Below are positions 60,416 through 64,000 of a DNA stretch of 64,000 bases, piece by piece. A program made the position numbers and the translations under genes. Source of the stretch: Subtercola sp. PAMC28395 (GTDB lineage Bacteria > Actinomycetota > Actinomycetes > Actinomycetales > Microbacteriaceae); contig NZ_CP076547.1 of assembly GCF_018889995.1 (NCBI RefSeq), forward strand, positions 3,038,001 through 3,102,000. The letters are read 5' to 3'. Numbering within the stretch: the first letter of the stretch is position 1; every line of letters begins with the position of its first letter. Below the pieces are notes generated by a model. The model saw only the letters and a program-made list of their open reading frames with translations, had not been told where the DNA came from and did no database searches.

Positions 60416-61393
60416 TCACGCGTCGCCGTCGAACATCGAGGTCACAGAGCCGTCGTCGAAAACCTCGTGGATGGCGCGGGCCAGCAGCGGGGCGATGGGC
60501 AGCACCGTGAGCGTCGGGAACCGCTTCTCCTCGGCGATCGGCAGGGTGTCGGTGACGACGACTGCATCGATGAAGTCGGACTGCAGGATCTGTGACGCAG
60601 GGTCGGAGAAGACGGCGTGCGTCGCAGCGACGATGACACCTTTCGCACCGGCGTCTTTGAGCGCTTCCGACGCGGCAACGATTGTTCGGCCCGTGTCGAT
60701 GAGGTCGTCGACGAGTAGGCACCATCGGCCGCTCACGTCGCCCACGATCTCGTGGACAGAGACGTGGTTGGGCACCAGGGGGTCGCGACGCTTGTGGATG
60801 ATCGCCAGGGGTGTGCCGAGCTTGTCGGACCACACATCGGCGACCCGCACGCGGCCCATGTCGGGCGAGACGACGGTGAGCTGACTGAGGTCGAAGGTCT
60901 CGCGGATGTGCTGCATGAGCACCGGCATCGCGAAGAGGTGATCGACGGGGCCGTCGAAGAAGCCCTGGATCTGTGGGGCGTGCAGGTCGACCGACATGAT
61001 CCGGTCGGCTCCCGCCGCCTTGAAGAGGTCGGCGACCAGGCGCGCCGAGATCGGCTCGCGACCCCGGTGCTTCTTGTCCTGGCGGGCATAGGGGTAGAAC
61101 GGGGCGACGACGGTGATGCGTTTGGCTGAGGCACGCTTCAGCGCATCGACCATGATGAGCTGCTCCATCAACCACTCGTTGATCGGGGTCGAGTGCGACT
61201 GGATGACGAAGACATCAGATCCCCGCACACTGCCGTTGAAGCGAACGTACAGTTCACCGTTGGCGAAGGTGTGGCTCGTCGTGCTGATCAGACCGGTACC
61301 GAGCTCGAGGGCGATTGCCTCGGCGAGTTCCGGATGTGCCCGGCCACTTGCCAGTACGAGGTGCTTCTCGCCGTTCGACGTGATCTCAGCCAC
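60416..61393 (-). CDS. prs: Ribose-phosphate pyrophosphokinase
   Basis: 325-aa enzyme making PRPP from ribose 5-phosphate and ATP. FYPYARQDKKHRGREPISAR is the ATP/substrate region, VDLHAPQIQGFF is conserved, and CLLVDDLIDTGRTI is the PRPP-binding loop. Its start codon directly follows the glmU stop (no gap), so both share a transcript, as in other actinomycetes. Confidence 0.96.
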   Translation of the reverse strand: MAEITSNGEKHLVLASGRAHPELAEAIALELGTGLISTTSHTFANGELYVRFNGSVRGSDVFVIQSHSTPINEWLMEQLIMVDALKRASAKRITVVAPFYPYARQDKKHRGREPISARLVADLFKAAGADRIMSVDLHAPQIQGFFDGPVDHLFAMPVLMQHIRETFDLSQLTVVSPDMGRVRVADVWSDKLGTPLAIIHKRRDPLVPNHVSVHEIVGDVSGRWCLLVDDLIDTGRTIVAASEALKDAGAKGVIVAATHAVFSDPASQILQSDFIDAVVVTDTLPIAEEKRFPTLTVLPIAPLLARAIHEVFDDGSVTSMFDGDA

Positions 61394-62911
61394 TTAGTCT
61401 CCGATTTTCTCAGCGTCGGGCGCTGAATCTGATGGATTGTTTCCTGCTGAATTGTCTGCTGCTGAATGCGAGCTTGCAGCAGCCGCCTGGGCAGCAACGT
61501 CGGCAGCACTGCCGGCACGATGCGCAGCCACCCACCCTTCCAGGTTTCGCTGTGGAGCGACGTTCATCGCCAGCGAGCCGGCTGGCACATTCTTGCGAAT
61601 GACCGTGCCTGCTCCGCTGTAGGCTCCGTCGCCAATTCTAACCGGGGCGACGAAGACGTTGTGCGACCCGATGCGCACATGGGCACCGACTTCTGTCTCA
61701 CTCTTCACGACGCCGTTGTAGTTGGCGAAGATCGCGCCGGCCCCGATGTTGGTTCCGACGCCGATGTGCGCATCGCCCACGTACGACAGGTGCGGCACTT
61801 TGCTTCCCTCACCGATCTGGGCGTTCTTCGTCTCGACGAACGTTCCGATCTTGCCGTTGTCGCCCAGGATCGTATTGGGTCGGAGGTACGCGAACGGTCC
61901 GACGGATGCCCCGGCCCCGATTACCGAGAGCGTGGCGTCGGTGCGCTTCACGATGGCTCCCTCTCCGACCTCGCAGTCGACGAGAGTCGTGTCGGGGCCC
62001 ACGATCGCACCACGGGCGATCGTAGTGGCGCCGCGGATCTGCGTGCCAGGCAGCAGCGTGACGTCGGGTTCGAAGGTCGACTTGAGGTCGATCCAGGTGG
62101 TGGCGGGATCTTGCACGGTGACGCCCGCCAGTTGCCAGGTGCGAACGATGATCGCGTTCATCTTCGCAGCGGCCTCGCTGAGCTGGGCGCGATCGTTGAT
62201 GCCGGCGACGAGCCAGGAGTCCGCGACCGGCAGCACGTTGACCTCGGAACCGGCCTTTCGCAGAAGCTCGACGACATCGGTGAGGTACTTCTCACCCTGC
62301 GCGTTGTGAAGCGTGAGCTTCGGCAGGAGGTCACGGAGTTCTGCGACACCGAAGAGGTACACCCCAGCATTGATCTCAGAGATCGCGAGCTCACTCTGGG
62401 ATGCATCGCGGTGTTCGACGATGCGGTCGACTTTGCCTGCTCCGTCGCGATCGGATGCCGCCCTGACGATCCGCCCGTAGCCGGATGCGTCATCAAGGAA
62501 TGCCGAGAGCAGTGTCGCCGAAGCGCCGGAGCGCTTGTGTTCGGCAACCAGCCCGGAGAGCGTCTGGACGTCGAGCATCGGGGTGTCACCGTTGATCACG
62601 AGCACATCGCCATCGAACCCGGCCGGCAGCGCAAGAACGGCCAGTTCGACGGCACGGCCGGTGCCGGGAACGTCGTCCTGGTCGACGACGAGGCCATCTG
62701 GCAGCTCATCGACGATCACAGACACGAGCTGCTCGCGTTCGTGCCGCACGACCGCGACGGTGTAGGCAGCATCCAGCTCTCTGGCCGTGGCGAGCACATG
62801 ACTGACGATCGGAATTCCCGCCAGCGTATGCAGGAGCTTGGGCGTCTCCGATTTCATGCGGGTTCCCTGGCCTGCGGCCAGGATGATGATCGCGAGCGTG
62901 GAGTCGGTCAC
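61394..62911 (-). CDS. glmU: Bifunctional GlmU: GlcN-1-P acetyltransferase / GlcNAc-1-P uridyltransferase
   Basis: 505 aa, peptidoglycan precursor UDP-GlcNAc synthesis. LAAGQGTRMKSETPKLLH is the uridyltransferase nucleotide loop; GDTPML and SEINAGVYLF continue that domain. The C-terminal left-handed beta-helix (hexapeptide repeats such as IGTFVETKNAQIGEGSKVPH) includes YLRPNT and IFANYNGV at the acetyl-CoA site. A 45-residue Ala/Ser tail follows the helix. GTG 62911 has GGGAGAAAC about 5 nt upstream; the longer frame covers the tRNA. Confidence 0.96.
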   Translation of the reverse strand: MTDSTLAIIILAAGQGTRMKSETPKLLHTLAGIPIVSHVLATARELDAAYTVAVVRHEREQLVSVIVDELPDGLVVDQDDVPGTGRAVELAVLALPAGFDGDVLVINGDTPMLDVQTLSGLVAEHKRSGASATLLSAFLDDASGYGRIVRAASDRDGAGKVDRIVEHRDASQSELAISEINAGVYLFGVAELRDLLPKLTLHNAQGEKYLTDVVELLRKAGSEVNVLPVADSWLVAGINDRAQLSEAAAKMNAIIVRTWQLAGVTVQDPATTWIDLKSTFEPDVTLLPGTQIRGATTIARGAIVGPDTTLVDCEVGEGAIVKRTDATLSVIGAGASVGPFAYLRPNTILGDNGKIGTFVETKNAQIGEGSKVPHLSYVGDAHIGVGTNIGAGAIFANYNGVVKSETEVGAHVRIGSHNVFVAPVRIGDGAYSGAGTVIRKNVPAGSLAMNVAPQRNLEGWVAAHRAGSAADVAAQAAAASSHSAADNSAGNNPSDSAPDAEKIGD

Positions 62912-62965
62912 GTGTTTCTCCCTGTCTCCTGAGCGGCACTGCTGCAGCCCGTCTGGCAAAATACT

Positions 62966-63037
62966 GCTCCGCCTCCAGGATTCGAACCTAGTCCTAACAG
63001 CTCCAAAGGCTGTCGTGCTGCCGTTACACCAAGGCGG
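62966..63037 (-). tRNA. tRNA-Gln (UUG)
   Basis: 72-nt cloverleaf on the minus strand: acceptor TCCGCCT paired to GGCGGA end, anticodon stem ACAGC/GCTGT with loop CTTTGGA, anticodon TTG, T-arm with GGTTCGAATCC, discriminator G, CCA not encoded. Located 54 bp upstream of glmU, the usual actinobacterial position. Confidence 0.93.
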
Positions 63038-63240
63038 ATCACACGAAGCCCCGGGCCGCGTGCAGTAAACAAGTCTGCCAGAGCTTCGGGGGTCGCGCGT
63101 CGCACAAACGGAATCTGCACTCACAGATTCTCGGAGTTCACGTCAGGCATTCGACCGCGCGGAGGGCATTCCGGCTCCCCCACGGCACCCCGGTGGCCCA
63201 GGAGCAGCCAGGAAGAAGCAAAGAACTTGGATAATGGAAT

Positions 63241-63744
63241 ATGCCCGAATCGGAATCTGCAGACTCAGTCGACCTCATCGTTGGCGCGTGGAAGCGGGAA
63301 CGGCCCGATCTGGACTTCGAGCCGCTGCAGGTACTGTCGCGTGTGTGGCGGCTTTCCCGCAACCTCGATCGTGCCAGGCGTGCCTCATTCAGCACGAGCG
63401 ATCTCGACTCCTGGGAGTTCGACGTGCTCTCGGCGCTCCGCCGGGCGGGTTCGCCCTACCAGCTCAGCCCCAAGGCGCTGCTTGAGGAGACCCTCGTGTC
63501 GTCGGGCACGATGACGAACCGCATCGACAGGCTTGTGGCACGCGGGTTGGTTGAACGTCGTACCTCGCCCCACGATGGCCGGGGCATCCTGGTCACCATG
63601 ACCGTAGACGGCCTCGCCCGGGTCGACGCCGCGATCGCGGTGCTGGTCACCTCTGAGTCGACGCTGCTGTCTGGCCTCAGCAGACTCGAACAGGAGCGCC
63701 TTGCCGGGCTCCTGAGAAAGCTGAGCACGACGCTCGAACTCTGA
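63241..63744 (+). CDS. MarR-family transcriptional regulator
   Basis: 167-aa winged-helix regulator: DLDSWEFDVLSALRRAG, ALLEETLVSSGTMTNRIDRL, wing ERRTSPHDGRGILVTMT, and helical ends for dimerisation. N-terminal part is long for the family. GATAAT 5 nt before ATG 63241 and no Shine-Dalgarno: leaderless candidate. Convergent with the ABC-F gene at the right edge (10-bp gap). Confidence 0.88.
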   Translation: MPESESADSVDLIVGAWKRERPDLDFEPLQVLSRVWRLSRNLDRARRASFSTSDLDSWEFDVLSALRRAGSPYQLSPKALLEETLVSSGTMTNRIDRLVARGLVERRTSPHDGRGILVTMTVDGLARVDAAIAVLVTSESTLLSGLSRLEQERLAGLLRKLSTTLEL

Positions 63745-63754
63745 TCATGCAGCT

Positions 63755-64000
63755 CTAAGCCAGCAGCTCCGACAACTCGAGCCAGCGCAGCTCCAGGTCG
63801 CTGAGCGTGTTCTGCACCCCGTCGAGCTCTGCAGAGAGAGCGGCCAGCCCGGGGTAGTCGCTCTGGTCGTGAGCGGCCATGCGCTCGTGGATCTGGGCAA
63901 CCTGGGTGCCGTACTTCTCGAGGCGACGGTTCACCGAGGCGAGTTCCTTCTGTGCCGAGCGCAGTTCGGCCCCGCCGAGCGTCGGCTTCGCAGTGGCCGC
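63755..64000 (-). CDS. ABC-F family ATPase, C-terminal end (partial)
   Basis: Only the last 81 residues lie in the window. AELRSAQKELASVNRRLEKY and LDGVQNTLSDLELRWLELSE are a two-helix coiled coil with spacing typical of the C-terminal domain of EttA/Uup-type ABC-F proteins that act on the ribosome or remodel DNA. The ABC cassettes are beyond the right edge, so the class is inferred from the tail alone. Confidence 0.65.
   Translation of the reverse strand, partial: AATAKPTLGGAELRSAQKELASVNRRLEKYGTQVAQIHERMAAHDQSDYPGLAALSAELDGVQNTLSDLELRWLELSELLA

Noticed and set aside
61466..62932. 488-aa open frame opposite glmU
   Set aside because: Antisense shadow; glmU is intact with all motifs.

Overview
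This window is high-GC chromosomal DNA from an actinomycete, most likely a member of Microbacteriaceae (genus not determinable here). The signs are: a mycoredoxin, an IdeR/DtxR-type iron box, an actinobacterial SOS box (TCGAAC-N4-GTTCGA type), the DUF501-divIC-eno cluster, the tRNA-Gln-glmU-prs block, and many start codons with no Shine-Dalgarno sequence but a -10-like hexamer 5-7 nt upstream (leaderless style). Nearly all genes are chromosomal housekeeping or transport genes. I see no transposase, integrase, phage gene or CRISPR array.

Layout. 1-4.7 kb: ROK repressor plus a xylose-type ABC importer (xylF, ATPase, xylH). 4.7-10 kb: small hypothetical proteins, a two-domain FKBP lipoprotein, dihydrolipoyl dehydrogenase and an ABC1/UbiB-type kinase. 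10-12.7 kb: AraC-type regulator and two universal stress proteins. 12.7-20.6 kb: metal and anion transport block (Mg2+ P-type ATPase, ArsR regulator, SulP permease, CopZ chaperone and CopA Cu+ ATPase behind a CsoR-like operator). 20.6-25.4 kb: SDR, then an iron(III) ABC importer on the minus strand behind an iron box. 25.5-31.6 kb: NarL-type two-component system, a MacB/FtsX-like ABC exporter, a FetB-like permease and a PLDc_N/SHOCT membrane protein. 31.8-34.4 kb: PadR regulator followed by a second UbiB-type kinase. 34.6-38.7 kb: DUF4287, DHFR-like, SOS-boxed DUF222/HNH nuclease, AAC(3)-I-like acetyltransferase, DUF427. 39-46.5 kb (minus strand): tRNA, type II NADH dehydrogenase, DUF501, DivIC, enolase, MarR, HisS, MazG. 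46.7-48.9 kb: NhaA and an EamA exporter. 48.9-57 kb (minus): Mfd, Pth, RplY, a membrane-anchored double ABM-domain protein, guanine deaminase. 57-60 kb: 6-phosphogluconate dehydrogenase, SDR, small membrane protein. 60-64 kb: mycoredoxin, Prs, GlmU, tRNA-Gln, MarR and the end of an ABC-F ATPase.

The most unusual feature is spread over the whole window. Short tandem repeat arrays, each with its own private unit, occur about every 1.5-2 kb. Inside genes the units are multiples of three (6, 12, 15, 18, 30 bp; 15 bp dominates) and sit at protein termini or in linkers. Outside genes the units are often not multiples of three (10, 11, 13, 14, 16, 19, 24, 31 bp). Several arrays start at the 3' end of a gene and copy its last codons or stop codon downstream. 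This looks like one continuing duplication process filtered by reading frame, and it is the observation I would follow first.
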